DNA of 64,000 nucleotides from Mytilus galloprovincialis (GCF_965363235.1 NC_134848.1:61962181-62026180); one strand, 5' to 3'. Shown: positions 1 to 12,895, counted from the first letter of the stretch. Notes: generated by a model from the letters alone, not told the origin. Made by a program: numbers and translations.

Positions 1-200
1 ATGAGGTCAAGGACATTGGACATGTGACTGACGGAAATTTGTACCATGAGGCATCTATAAACAAAGTATGAAGCATCAAGGTCTTCCACCTTCTAAAATA
101 TAAAGCTTTTCAGAAGTTATCTAACGCCGCCGCCGGATCACTATCCCTATGTCGAGCTTTCTGCAACAAAAGTCGCAGGCTCGACAAAAAAGTACTACCC
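1..200. repeat. Partial copy of a TGTCTCG-type repeat
   Basis: The stretch holds a GCCGCCGCCGG run, then a CTATGTCGAGCTTTCT segment and GCTCGACAAAAA. This resembles the right end of the element at 18231-18958, which has the same order of a GCCGACGCCGG run, CCTATGTCTCGCTTT and GCGAGACAAAAA. It is cut by the window edge, so the left end is not visible. No coding frame is supported. Confidence 0.4.
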
Positions 201-354
201 TTATCGCATTATTGTAGTTCAGAACCACAGTTTTATCTCTTTGACCTATGATACCTTATAGTGATATTAAGATGATAACACAATATTGACTGCTGTACCC
301 CTATTTTTGACATTTTTTACTCTTTGAGTATGTTTGTTTTGTTCGTGCATCGTT

Positions 355-665
355 GACAATGTAATGGAATTTGATATGACTGTCATACAAGTGAGAGGTT
401 TAGCTAGCTATAAAACCAGGTTCAATCCACCATTTTCTACATTAGAGAATGCCTGTGCCAAGTCAGGAATATGACAGTTGTTATCCATTCGTTTGATGTG
501 TTTGGACTTTTGATTTTGCCTTTTGATTTTGGATTTTCCTTTTTGAATTTTCCTCGGAGTTCACTATTTTTGTGTTTTTGGGATACGATTGCTTTCAAGC
601 AATCTGTAGAATTATACCGGTGTCTCGGAGCAATTTCCCTCACGTCAATCGTTTTATTCTAAACA
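355..665 (+). repeat. Dispersed mussel-type repeat (GTTATCCATTCGTTTGATGTG family)
   Basis: It contains ACTGTCATACAAGTGAGAGG, a segment reading AAGTCAGGAATATGACAG, and then GTTATCCATTCGTTTGATG followed by TTTTGATTTTGCC. The second half recurs at about 12005-12130, which shows a dispersed family. The short open frames on both strands here are chance frames in a repeat. I recognise the sequence as common in mussel genomes, probably the 3' end of a retroelement; the superfamily cannot be fixed from this piece. Confidence 0.6.
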
Positions 666-884
666 CTAAGGAACATCTCAGATTCTTATGATTGTCTTGC
701 TTTAAAAGGTAAAAACAAACAAAGGGATTAAACTTAATCAACTTCCCTATAATGTTCTTTTCATAATCTTTATGTTTGATAACATATGCAACTATTCCAG
801 TCATAATTAGGTTCGATAACTCTGTATGTGACTGGTTTAATTAGGATTATGTAAAATGTACTGGTTACCCGTGTAATGATTTAA

Positions 885-885
885 A

Positions 886-912
<27 letters not shown>
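885..912. repeat. (TA)n microsatellite
   Basis: A run of TA dinucleotides of about 28 bp. Simple sequence, no gene nearby. Confidence 0.9.
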
Positions 913-916
<4 letters not shown>

Positions 917-3425
917 TATTTCATCTTTGTTACCATCCATCCGTGGTTTCCTTTTGTTAATATAAAATATTATCATTGAAATGATTTCATAAACAATCGT
1001 ATAATACTAATATATATATTAAGTCTTGTCAAAACTTACATCGTGATTAGGCCACGTTGCCATGTTTGTTTTCTTTGATCACGTTGATGACTTAATTAAT
1101 ATCTCCACAATCTAGCTTTATCCTTAATTATCATACGAGTTACAATAAACGTGTCATATTTAATTGCAATACAAACAGTTAAATCTAATTGAAATATTTG
1201 CATGTGCAAAATAAGTGTCGAACATCGTCTACTTTTGAAAATTATTTGGTCGCCATTTTGTTTTATGTAACTTCGAAATTTTATCAAAACAAATAACATG
1301 TATCCACTTTAACAGAGGGAAACAATGTTTAATTTTATGCTGCATTAAGGTAAGACAATTATTGAAAAGACATGCATCTAACAATTTTTCGATTTTCATC
1401 GTTTAAATCTTCAAAAATATATATTCCCATGTCGCCCCACGCTATCAATGTACATGTAAACTGCATGGTTGGTGCATGCAAATCTTTTTTTGTAGTGTGA
1501 GATACTGTTTCTAATAAATATATTGAAGAAGATGTGAAAACAGAAATTTCTTAAGTACAAAAAGACACACTTTGATAAATATTTGAAATATTACTTTTTG
1601 ATTTATAACTACATGAATACCGGCATGTCGTGTCGTTGTGAACCTCCAACAGTGACCGCCATTTTGAAAATATTGCTGAAGACTGCAAAAATAAGAACTT
1701 TTCAACCAAATTTCGAAGCAAAAAGTTTAATACCTGAACTGATATGGTTTGCGATTTCATTTAAATGACGATCTTTTTAGGGGTTGGGAGGATATAAGTT
1801 ACAATAAATTAGTTGAGAAAATTGATTTTACAAAAAGGTCCCATTACAATTTTATCGAGAATTAACGAAGATGTCAACGGAGGCTGTGTGGCTATGTCAC
1901 CTCAATTTTCAAACTTATTTCGAAGCACGAAATCATATTTCTGAACTGAAACTTAAAACATATTTAATTGTAAAAAATTATTAACTGTAAAAGGCGGGGT
2001 CGGGAGGGAAAATATACATTATAACAAAAAAGTTATGACCGTTTTGTCTATGTACCCCGTTCACTTTCATTGATAATCAATCGGCCATTTATGATATACA
2101 ACTTAAGTGTAAAAGTCACGTGATGACCGATATAGTTGGATATGTTCCCTTGACTTCGATGCGTGTTTTTAACAACATTAAGCAGTATTTATATTTAGTG
2201 TAGTTATAAATTTAGAAACACGTCAAAGGGAATTCCCAGTTTTGATAAAATGCGAGAGTTCTCTGAATACCGATAAATCTATTTCTGTCATATAAGAACT
2301 GAAGTGGAGTTTTTCTTATATGTTACCGTTATGAAACTGATATTTGAGATTGTACTTCCATACAAAAATTGAGATCCATCTAGATCGTTTTATAAGCATT
2401 TAATATATCTTGCCCCAGGGTTTGATTTGGAAATTATGCGCATGCGTATAGTTTTCTTGACTTTAAGGGGTTTTAGATTGAATGGTTGCTCTGGATTCCC
2501 CACTCAATTAATTAATTTATAACTCATGGGATATTTTCTATGTATGTCTGCTATTGAGGGTTATTGTTGTTGCATAATTTTAAATCATATGCATCATTTA
2601 GATTAAAATAATTATATTCCACATCGTAGAACACCCCTTCAGGCGAAATAAAGTCTTCCATATTATCGTTTCGAGTTGTCTCCCTTCCGGCAGTAACTTC
2701 CGTGAATTCTGAATATAAACAAGACGTCGAGTATTAGCTCGTTCTGTCAATAAACGTCGTATTATATTAAAAACGAATGCAATGTAAACCGATAAATGTG
2801 TACGGAAAGGAGCCATGATGACTGACCCAAAGGAAATTAAATATTTAAAGAGTTAGGAATGAGGTTCCTCCTAGAATTAACGTAGGAAAAAAGGTGATAA
2901 GATACAAATTGAAATCTACATCTACATCTACACCATACGACGATCCATCAGCACATTGATGACTATACGTCGTCGCATCGCTTACAGACACTTAATAAAA
3001 TATAATAACCAATGAGTGAAATAAAATACCTTCTCTGACATCTCTCACTCTGAGTCAGTCAGTGACTGCTGTGGAAAGTAAACTTAATTTTGGTATTGAT
3101 AGTACAAAAATAAAACACAATAGAACTAATTACATTTTTCATACACTTTTATCCGGGTTTGGCTATTTTGTAACTATATTTTACATGTCTGTTTGTCATT
3201 TGAATTAGTTTTGAAAATAATGTTATCCAGCTACATGCATACATGTGTCAATGAAACAATGGCAATCGTATCCCTCAGAGCAATCTGCTCTTTGATTACT
3301 TTTTGATGATGATCATAGTTTTGAACTAGATGAAAATTGAAAATCTGCAATTTCAATAACCAATATGGACACAAACATGATGGTAGTCTCACATTGATAT
3401 GTTCATAATTATAGATTAACTGTTA
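913..3425. other. Gene-free AT-rich stretch
   Basis: Only short chance frames occur here. A few weak repeat traces are visible: an ACATCTACATCTACACC microsatellite-like run and a CGTCGTCGCATCGC segment near 2920-2990, and near 3050-3110 a piece (GTGACTGCTGTGGAAAGTAA) that resembles the inside of the TIR element at 19915-21261. I see no exon with convincing splice sites and domain content. Confidence 0.5.
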
Positions 3426-3429
3426 ACAA

Positions 3430-4180
3430 AACTCAGCTCAAAATGTGGAGGCCTATAGGAAAAAGTCTGTATAATAAAACTCAGCTCAAAATGTGGAGGC
3501 CTATAGAAAAAAAGTCTGTATAACTGTGATTTTCAACAATTTTCAAAGTTGTAAACCCATAATTTTGGCAAAAAATAGTGGAGAGGAACAAAACTTAAAC
3601 ATGATCTGTAACTCATCATGAGTAACTCACATACCAAAAATCAGCCCAATATCTGAAAGTGTTTAGAAAAAAAGTCAGTATAACTATTATTTTCAACAAT
3701 TTATCAAAGTCCAAAGCCCGTTATTTCGGCAAAAATTAGCGAAGCGGAACAAAACTTAAACTTGACCTGTATTTCATCATGGTTACCTCACATACCAAAG
3801 ATCAGCCCAATATCTGAAAGCGTTTAGAAAAAAGTCCGTATTACTGTGATTTTCAAACCATTTTCAAAGTTGTAAACCCTTGATTTTGGCAAAAAATAAT
3901 GGAGAGGAACAAATCTTAAAACTAGATATGTAACTCATCATGGTTAACTCACAAACCAAAATTCAGCCCAATATCTGAAGGCGTTTAGAAAAAAAACTCT
4001 GTATAACTGTGATTTTCAAGAATTTATCAAAGTTCAAAGCCCGTAATTTCAGCAAAAATTAGCGGAGAGGAGCGGAGAGGAGCAGAACTTAAACTCGATC
4101 TGTAACTCATCATGGTGAACTCATAAACCAAAAATCAGCCTAATATCTGAAGGTATATAGAAAAAACTCCGTATAATGGT
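3430..4180. repeat. Degenerate tandem array, unit about 161 bp
   Basis: The segment AAAAGTCTGTATAACTGTGA recurs near 3511, 3672, 3832 and 3995, each time preceded by AATATCTGAAAGCGTTTAG and followed by GATTTTCAACAATTT and GGAGAGGAACAAAACTTAAA. Spacing is about 160-165 bp, giving a little over four units with visible divergence. At the left edge a piece of about 41 bp (CTCAGCTCAAAATGTGGAGG and neighbours) is duplicated near 3430 and 3478. The array stops a few bases before the hairpin-bearing tail that borders the satellite. Confidence 0.8.
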
Positions 4181-4182
4181 TT

Positions 4183-4383
4183 GTTGCGGAATGACGGAAT
4201 GACGGAATTTCGGAAAGATGGAATTTCGGACAAGGGTTTAAACTAAATGGCTCCGACAACTTCGTTGCGGGGCCATAAAAACGTGTTTATATTCTGTGAT
4301 AATTAAGCCTGTCTTGTATTTGACCGACATGCTGAATCGGATTTTAACGTGATAGTTACCAAGGTAACAGTCCCCAGGAAGTC
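4183..4383 (-). repeat. Probable 3' part of the satellite-bearing SINE
   Basis: This segment lies against the left edge of the 68 bp array. It has GACGGAATGACGGAATTTCG, then GGCTCCGACAACTTCGTTGC followed by GGGGCC (4249-4274), which folds into a hairpin with an 11-12 bp stem, and then TTTTAACGTGATAGTTACC. Read on the minus strand it follows the array just as the tRNA-like head at 11195-11320 precedes it, so I infer that the two are ends of one SINE-type unit split by the array. Assignment to a named SINE family needs a library comparison. Confidence 0.45.
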
Positions 4384-7300
4384 ATGACACCCCAATCTGA
4401 CACGTTATTCTACTTCAATCGACACATATATACTCTTACTCTCTAGTGCAGTATACACCCATAGCTGACACGTTATTCTACTTCAATCGACACATGTATA
4501 ATCTTACTCTCTAGTGCCGCATACACCCTAATCTGATACGTCATTCTACTTCAATCGACACATATATACTCTTACTGTCTAGTGCCGCATACACCCTAAT
4601 CTGACACGTCATTCTACTTCAATCGACACATATATACTCTTACTCTCTAGTGCCGCATACACCCTAATCTGATACGTTATTCTACTTTGATCGACACATA
4701 TATACTCTTACTGTCTAGTGCCGCATACACCCTAATCTGACACGTCATTCTACTTTGATCGACACATATATACTCTTACTCTCTAGTGCCGCATACACCC
4801 TAATCTGACACGTCATTCTACTTCAATCGACACATATATACTCTCACTCTCTAGTGCCGCATACACCCTAATCTGACACGTTATTCTACTTCAATCGACA
4901 CATATATACTCTCACTCTCTAGTGCCGCATACACCCTAATCTGACACGTTATTCTACTTCAATCGACACATATATACTCTCTCTAGTGCCGCATACACCC
5001 TAATCTGACACGTTATTCTACTTCAATCGACACATATATACTCTCACTCTCTAGTGCCGCATACACCCTAATCTGACACGTTATTCTACTTCAATCGACA
5101 CATTTATACTCTTACTCTCTAGTGCCGCATACACCCTAATCTGACACGTCATTCTACTTCAATCGACACAAATATACTCTTACTGTCTACTGCAGCATAC
5201 ACCCTAATCTGACACGTCATTCTACTTCAATCGACACATATATACTCTCACTCTCTAGTGCCGCATACACCCTAATCTGATACGTTATTCTACTTCAATC
5301 GACACATATATACTCTCACTCTCTAGTGCCGCATACACCCTAATCTGACACGTTATTCTACTTCAATCGACACATATATACTCTTACTCTCTAGTGCAGT
5401 ATACACCCTAATCTGACACGTTATTCTACTTTGATCGACACATATATACTCTCACTCTCTAGTGCCGTATACACCCTAATCTGACACGTCATTCTACTTT
5501 GATCGACACATATATACTCTTACTCTCTAGTGCAGCATACACCCTAATCTGACACGTCATTCTACTTCAATCGACACATGTATACTCTCACTCTCTACTG
5601 CCGCATACACCCTAATCTGACACGTTATTCTACTTTGATCGACACAAATATACTCTTACTCTCTAGTGCCGTATACACCCTAATCTGACACGTTATTCTA
5701 CTTTGATCGACGCATATATACTCTCACTCTCTAGTCCCGCATACACCCTAATCTGACACGTCATTCTACTTGGATCGAAACAAATATACTCTTACTTTAT
5801 AGTGTCGCATACACCCTAATCTGACACGTCATTCTACTTCAATCGACACATATATACTCTTACTCTCTAGTGCCTCATACACCCTAATCTGACACATCAT
5901 TCTACTTCAATCGACACATATATACTCTAACTTTCTAGTGCCGCACACACCCTAATCTGACACGTCATTCTACTTCAATCGACACAAATATACTCTTACT
6001 CTCTAGTGTCGCATACACCCTAATCTGACACGTCATTCTACTTCAATCGACACATATATACTCTTACTCTCTAGTGCCGCATACACCCTAATCTGACACG
6101 TCATTCTACTTCAATCGACACAAATATACTCTTACTCTCTAGTGTCGCATACACCCTAATCTGACACGTCATTCTACTTCAATCGACACATATATACTCT
6201 TACTCTCTAGTGTCGCATACACCCTAATCTGACACGTCATTCTACTTCAATCGACACAAATATACTCTTACTCTCTAGTGCCTCATACACCCTAATCTGA
6301 CACGTCATTCTACTTCAATCGACACATATATACTCTAACTTTCTAGTGCCGCACACACCCTAATCTGACACGTTATTCTACTTCAATCGACACATATATA
6401 CTCTTACTCTCTAGTGTCGCATACACCCTAATCTGACACGTTATTCTACTTTAATCGACACATATATACTCTTACTCTCTAGTGCCGCATACACCCTAAT
6501 CTGACACGTCATTCTACTTCAATCGACACATACATACTCTTACTATCTAGTGCCGTATACACCCTAATCTGACACACATCATTCTACTTCAATCGACACA
6601 TATATACTCTAACTATCTAGTGCCGCATACACCCTAATCTGACACGTTATTCTACTTCAATCGACACAAATATACTCTTACTCTCTAGTGCTGCATACAC
6701 CCTAATCTGACACGTTATTCTACTTCAATCGACACATATAAACTCTTACTCTCTAGTGCCGCATACACCCTAATCTGACACGTTATTCTACTTTGATCGA
6801 CACAAATATACTCTTACTCTTTAGTGTCGTATACACCCTAATCTGACACGTTATTCTACTTCGATCGACACAAATATACTCTTACTATCTAGTGCTGCAT
6901 ACATCCTAATCTGACACGTTATTCTACTTCAATCGACACATATATACTCTTACTCTCTAGTGCCGCATACACCCTAATCTGACACGTTATTCTACTTCAA
7001 TCGACACATATATACTCTTACTCTCTAGTGTCGTATACACCATAATCTGACACGTTATTCTACTTCGATCGACACAAATATACTCTTACTATCTAGTGCT
7101 GCATACACCCTAATCTGACGCGTTATTCTACTTCAATCGACACATATATACTCTTACTCTTTAGTGTCGCATACACCCTAATCTGACACGTTATTCTACT
7201 TTGATCGACACAAATATACTCTTACTCTCTAGTGCTGCATACATCCTAATCTGACACGTTATTCTACTTCAATCGACACATATATACTGTCACTCTCTAG

Positions 7301-10300
7301 TGCCACATACACCCTAATCTGACACGTTATTCTACTTCGATCGACACAAATATACTTTCACTCTCTAGTGCCGTATACACCCTAATCTGACACGTTATTC
7401 TACTTCGATCGACACATATAAACTCTTACTGTCTAGTGCCGCATACACCCTAATCTGACACGTTATTCTACTTTAATCGACACATATACACCCTAATCTG
7501 ACACGTTATTCTACTTCGATCGACACAAATATACTTTCACTCTCTAGTGCCGTATACACCCTAATCTGACACGTTATTCTACTTCGATCGACACATATAA
7601 ACTCTTACTGTCTAGTGCCGCATACACCCTAATCTGACACGTTATTCTACTTTAATCGACACATATACACCCTAATCTGACACGTTATTCTACTTTGATC
7701 GACACATACATACTTTTACTCTCTAGTGCTGCATACACCCTAATCTGACACGTTATTCTACTTTGATCGACACAAATATACTTTTACTCTCTAGTGCTGC
7801 ATACACCCTAATCTGACACGTTATTCTACTTTGATCGACACATATATACTCTTACTATCTAGTGCCGCATACACCCTAATCTGACACGTTATTCTACTTC
7901 AATCGACACATACATACTCTTACTCTCTAGTGCCGCATACACCCTAATCTGACACGTTATTCTACTTCAATCGACACATATATACTCTAATTCCTAGTGC
8001 CGCATACACCCTAATCTGACACGTTATTCTACTTCAATCGACACATATATACTCTTACTCTCTAGTGTCGTATACACCCTAATCTGACACGTTATTCTAC
8101 TTTGATCGACACATACATACTCTTACTATCTAGTGGCGCATACACCCTAATCTGACACGTTATTCTACTTTGATCGACGCATATATACTTTCACTCTCTA
8201 ATGCCGCATACACCCTAATCTGACACGTTATTCTACTTTGATCGACACATATATACTTTTACTCTCTAGTGCCGCATACACCCTAATCTGACATGTCATT
8301 TTTCTTTGATCGACACATATATACTGTCACTCTCTAGTGCCGCACACACCCTAATCTGACACGTTATTCTACTTCAATCGACACAAATATACTCTTACTC
8401 TCTAGTGCCGTATACACCCTAATCTGACACGTTATTCTACTTTAATCGACACATATATACTCTTACTCTCTAGTGCCGCATACACCCTAATCTGACACGT
8501 CATTCTACTTTGATCGACACAAATATACTCTTACTCTCTAGTGTCGTATACACCATAATCTGACACGTCATTCTACTTTGATCGACACAAATATACTCTT
8601 ACTCTCTAGTGCCGCATACACCCTAATCTGACACGTTATTCTACTTTAATCGACACATATATACTCTTACTATCTAGTGCTGCATACACCCTAATCTGAC
8701 ACGTTATTCTACTTCGATCGACACAAATATACTTTTACTCTCTAGTGCCGCATACACCCTAATCTGACACGTCATTTTTCTTTGATCGACACATATATAC
8801 TGTCACTCTCTAGTGCCGCATACACCCTAATCTGACACGTTATTCTACTTTGATCGACACATATATACTCTTACTCTCTAGTGTCGTATACACCCTAATC
8901 TGACACGTTATTCTACTTTGATCGACACATATATACTCTTACTCTCTAGTGTCGCATACACCCTAATCTGACACGTTATTCTACTTTGATCGACACAAAT
9001 ATACTCTTACTATCTAGTGCTGCATACACCCTAATCTGACACGTTATTCTACTTTGATCGACACAAAGATACTCTTACTCTCTAGTGCCGCATACACCCT
9101 AATCTGACACGTTATTCTACTTTGATCGACACATATAAACTCTTACTCTCTAGTGCCGCATACACCCTAATCTGACATGTTATTCTACTTTGATCGACAC
9201 ATATAAACTCTTACTCTCTAGTGCCGCATACACCCTAATCTGACACGTTATTCTACTTTGATCGACACATATAAACTCTTACTCTCTAGTGCCGCATACA
9301 CCCTAATCTGACACGTTATTCTACTTTGATCGACACATATAAACTCTTACTCTCTAGTGCCGCATACACCCTAATCTGACACGTTATTCTACTTTGATCG
9401 ACACATATAAACTCTTACTCTCTAGTGTCGCATACACCCTAATCTGACACGTTATTCTACTTTGATCGACACATATAAACTCTTACTCTCTAGTGCCGCA
9501 TACACCCTAATCTGACACGTTATTCTACTTTGATCGACACATATATACTTTTACTCTCTAGTGCCGCATACACCCTAATCTGACACGTCATTTTTCTTTG
9601 ATCGACACAAATATACTTTTACTCTCTAGTGCCGCATACACCCTAATCTGACACGTCATTTTTCTTTGATCGACACATATATACTGTCACTCTCTAGTGC
9701 CGCATACACCCTAATCTGACACGGTATTCTACTTTGATCGACACATACATACTCTTACTTTCTAGTGTCGCATACACCCTAATCTGACACGTTATTCTAC
9801 TTTGATCGACACATACATACTCTTACTCTCTAGTGCCGCATACACCCTAATCTGACACGTTATTCTACTTCGATCGACACAAAGATACTCTAACTCTCTA
9901 GTGCAGCATTCACCCTAATCTGACACGTTATTCTACTTCGATCGACACAAAGATACTCTAACTCTCTAGTGCAGCATACACCCTAATCTGACACGTTATT
10001 CTACTTCAATCGACACATATATACTCTAACTCTCTAGTGCTGCATACACCCTAATCTGACACGTTATTCTACTTCGATCGACACAAATATACTCTTACTC
10101 TCTAGTGCCGTATACACCCTAATCTGACACGTTATTCTACTTTGATCGACACATATATACTCTTACTATCTAGTGCTGCATACACCCTAATCTGACACGT
10201 TATTCTACTTCAATCGACACATACATACTCTTACTCTCTAGTGCCGCATACACCCTAATCTGACACGTTATTCTACTTCAATCGACACATACATACTCTT

Positions 10301-11178
10301 ACTATCTAGTGCTGCATACACCCTAATCTGACACGTTATTCTACTTCAATCGACACATACATACTCTTACTCTCTAGTGCTGCATACATCCTAATCTGAC
10401 ACGTTATTCTACATCAATCGACACATATATACTCTTACTCTCTAGTGCCGCATACACCCTAATCTGACACGTTATTCTACTTCAATCGACACATACATAC
10501 TCTTACTCTCTAGTGCCGCATACACCCTAATCTGACACGTTATTCTACTTCAATCGACACATACATACTCTTACTATCTAGTGCTGCATACACCCTAATC
10601 TGACACGTTATTCTACTTCAATCGACACATATATACTCTTACTCTCTAGTGCTGCATACATCCTAATCTGACGCGTTATTCTACTTCAATCGACACATAT
10701 ATACTCTTACTCTCTAGTGCCGCATACACCCTAATCTGACACGTTATTCTACTTCAATCGACACATATATACTCTTACTATCTAGTGCTGCATACACCCT
10801 AATCTGACGCGTTATTCTACTTCAATCGACACATATATACTCTTACTCTCTAGTGCCGCATACACCCTAATCTGACACGTTATTCTACTTCAATCGACAC
10901 ATATATACTCTCACTCTCTAGTGCCGCATACACCCTAATCTGACACGTCATTCTACTTCAATCGACACATATATACTCTTACTGTCTACTGCAGCATACA
11001 CCCTAATCTGACACGTTATTCTACTTTAATCGACACATATACACCCTAATCTGACACGTTATTCTACTTTGATCGACACATACATACTTTTACTCTCTAG
11101 TGCTGCATACACCCTAATCTGACACGTTATTCTACTTCAATCGACACAAATATACTCTTACTCTCTAGTGCCGCATAC
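4383..11178. repeat. 68 bp satellite array, about 100 copies
   Basis: The consensus unit starts CACGTTATTCTACTTCAATC, continues GACACATATATACTCTTAC and CTCTAGTGCCGC, and ends ATACACCCTAATCTGA, which is 68 bp. Successive CACGT starts are spaced by 68 over nearly 6.8 kb, giving about 100 units. Differences sit at a few positions: GTTATT or GTCATT; TTCAATC, TTTGATC or TTCGATC; CATATA or CAAATA; GCCGC, GTCGT or GCTGC. Three units are shortened by about 22-23 bp (near 7480, 7660 and 11036), and one pair is part of an exact duplication of about 181 bp. No open frame runs through the array. It borders a SINE-like head on the right and a hairpin tail on the left. Confidence 0.97.
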
Positions 11179-11194
11179 TTAACGGATTGCAGCA

Positions 11195-11320
11195 ACATTG
11201 AGACCAATTTTAAAGTCTTTGGTTCTGTAGGTCGGGTTTGAACCCACAACTTCTCTCATTCAAGGCAAACGCGCTACTAAAATAGTCCAGACTCGTTAGT
11301 GCTGGTTGTGAGACTTGTAT
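11195..11320 (-). repeat. tRNA-derived SINE head next to the satellite
   Basis: On the minus strand the sequence has TAGTAGCGCGTTTGCCTTGA followed by a B-box-like GGTTCAAACCC (plus-strand 11234-11245), the usual layout of a Pol III promoter from a tRNA-related SINE head. After the B box the minus strand reads ACCAAAGACTTTAAAATTGG, then enters the 68 bp array directly. No full cloverleaf can be drawn, so this is a SINE head and not a tRNA gene. Confidence 0.6.
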
Positions 11321-11429
11321 CATTTCATCTATTAAAAAGACTTGTATTAATTTGTATTTATATTGCGATTAGCCATTTCAATTGATATTTTATAGATTTC
11401 CGTTCTATGTTGTGATGTTACACTATTTT

Positions 11430-11760
11430 TCCAGGTACGGGCGAAGGTTGACGCCTGTTAAATCTTTTAAATCCACTGCATTTGTGTACCTGTCGTACGT
11501 CCTGGATGAATGTTCAGAACTTGTCGTTTGTCGATGTGGTTCGTAAATGTTCCCCGTTTTTTATATATATTATAACGTTGGTTTTCCTCTTTCAATGGTT
11601 TTACACTAAGTAATTTTTGGGACCCTTTATAGCTTGCTGTTCGGTGTGAGCCAAAGGCTCTGTGATGAAGACCGTACTTTGACCTTTAATGGTTTACTTT
11701 TACAAATTGTATCTTTGATTGAGAGTTGTCTTATTGGCACTTATACTACATCTTCTAAAC
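11430..11760 (+). repeat. Dispersed repeat (TTGCTGTTCGGTGTGAGCC family)
   Basis: It includes GGTACGGGCGAAGGTTGACG, then AATGGTTTTACACTAAG, AGCTTGCTGTTCGGTGTGAG, a GAAGACCGTACTTTGACC segment and GAGAGTTGTCTTATTGGCAC. The same order recurs at about 51860-52060. The ending (GAGAGTTGTCTCATTGGCA plus CATACCACAT) is shared with other repeat families of the window, suggesting a common 3' tail recognised by one retrotransposon. Confidence 0.65.
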
Positions 11761-11774
11761 AGGTTAGAATAATT

Positions 11775-11945
11775 AAAAGTTTTTAAGTATAAAAAAGAAG
11801 ATGCGGTATGATTGCCAATGAAACTACTCTCCAAAAGAGACCAAATGACACAGAAATTAACAGTACGGCCTTCAATAATAAGCAAAATCAATATCGCATA
11901 GTCAGCTTTAATTAATCCCGAAATGACAATGTTAAACAATACAAA
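11775..11945 (+). repeat. Copy of the TGTGGTATGATTGCCAATGA repeat family
   Basis: It contains AAGAAGATGCGGTATGATTG, CAAAAGAGACCAAATGACAC, CAGTACGGCCTTCAATAATA and GACAATGTTAAACAATACAA. The same blocks in the same order occur at 28875-29060, 54830-55060 and 55725-55995, and inverted at 20216-20520 and 59330-59800. Any frames here are chance. Confidence 0.75.
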
Positions 11946-12004
11946 CGAGAAAACTCGTCCGATTGATTTATTATAGAGTATACTTATAAGAAAATTCCTA
12001 TTCC

Positions 12005-12300
12005 AATTTAGGAATATAACTGTTGTTATCCATTCGTTTGATGTGTTTCATCTTTTGATTTTGCCATTGGATTAGGGACTTTCCGTTTTGAATGTTTTCA
12101 TCGGAGTTCAGTATTTTTGTGATTTTACTTTTGAATTATTTCCGCATTTTTCATGTCAGTACAAGTTTTCCTCATTTTTGAAGGCTGTACGGTTGCCTTT
12201 ATTTACTTACATCCATGTCAATTGAACTCTGGGTGAAATTTGTCTCAATGAGACAACTCTGCATCCAATACAAAATGTAAAAAAAGTGAACAATTATAGG
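12005..12300 (+). repeat. Second copy of the GTTATCCATTCGTTTGATGTG family
   Basis: It repeats the block seen at 470-600 (GTTATCCATTCGTTTGATG, TTTTGATTTTGCCATT, CATCGGAGTTCAGTATTTTT) and continues into GAAGGCTGTACGGTTGCC and TCTCAATGAGACAACTCTGC. It is diverged and has no coding content. Confidence 0.6.
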
Positions 12301-12654
12301 TTAACTGCAAGCCTGGTTTTTATTGTTTGCTCTTATGTTTAGCATTTAAACGATTGTCCAAGGTAAGAAGAGGGTTGAAGAGTGTTCACACAAACGACTC
12401 ACACAAATGTTCCAATCGAGGATGAGAAGTCGAAAACGCATTATGCAAGACATGAAAGACCCATGACAGTATTTATTTCTTTCAAAATAAACTCTGTAAT
12501 AATTCAATAAGTCAGTTTTAAACTAGGTATCCCCTCCCCTAATACGGCTAGTAATGTTTTATAGTTCTATACAAAAATAATATACGGTTATCTAAAGTCG
12601 GTTAAACATTAAAAGATAAAAACAGATAATTATTTGTTTATTTTATTGAAAAAT

Positions 12655-12895
12655 ATAAAGCATCTTTTAAACTATGCTAACATATGCATTTTTTCATGAG
12701 TTCTCGTTGTTTATAAAATGTTGCTTTTTTTTAGATAAAGAAATTGACAAGCTACATGTACTTGGAACAGTAACTTCAATAACATATTATATTGGCTTAT
12801 TGTTGACATGGTTTAACCCTCCCTGTCCTTGAACTGCCCAGCGTAGTATTATAGGCCCTTCTTTGACGGATTTGAATATGTTGTCTAAAATGCAT
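12655..12895 (-). pseudogene. Broken partial duplicate of the methyltransferase last exon
   Basis: About 240 bp here align by eye with the 3' end of the adjacent methyltransferase exon. Shared blocks in order include TTCATGAGTTCTCGTTGTTT (against TTCATGATTTCTCGTCG), ACTTCAATAACATATTATAT, TGGCTTATTGTTGACATGGT and GAACTGCCCAGC. In translation the GQGGLNHVNNKP segment is still readable. The copy lacks about 40 bp relative to the intact exon, carries stop codons and frame changes, and has no start or upstream domain, so it is a fragment. It lies directly beyond the intact exon in the same orientation, pointing to a local tandem duplication or unequal exchange. Confidence 0.75.

Noticed and set aside
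4383-11178. CRISPR-like regularity of the 68 bp array
   Set aside because: There are no unique spacers between conserved repeats. Whole units vary together at a few sites, as in a eukaryotic satellite.
4383-11178. CENP-B-box-like motif suggesting a centromere
   Set aside because: No stretch of the consensus fits the CENP-B box pattern, and a 6.8 kb array is short for a centromere.
11195-11320. A functional tRNA gene on the minus strand
   Set aside because: Only Pol III box-like sequences are present; acceptor and anticodon stems cannot be paired.
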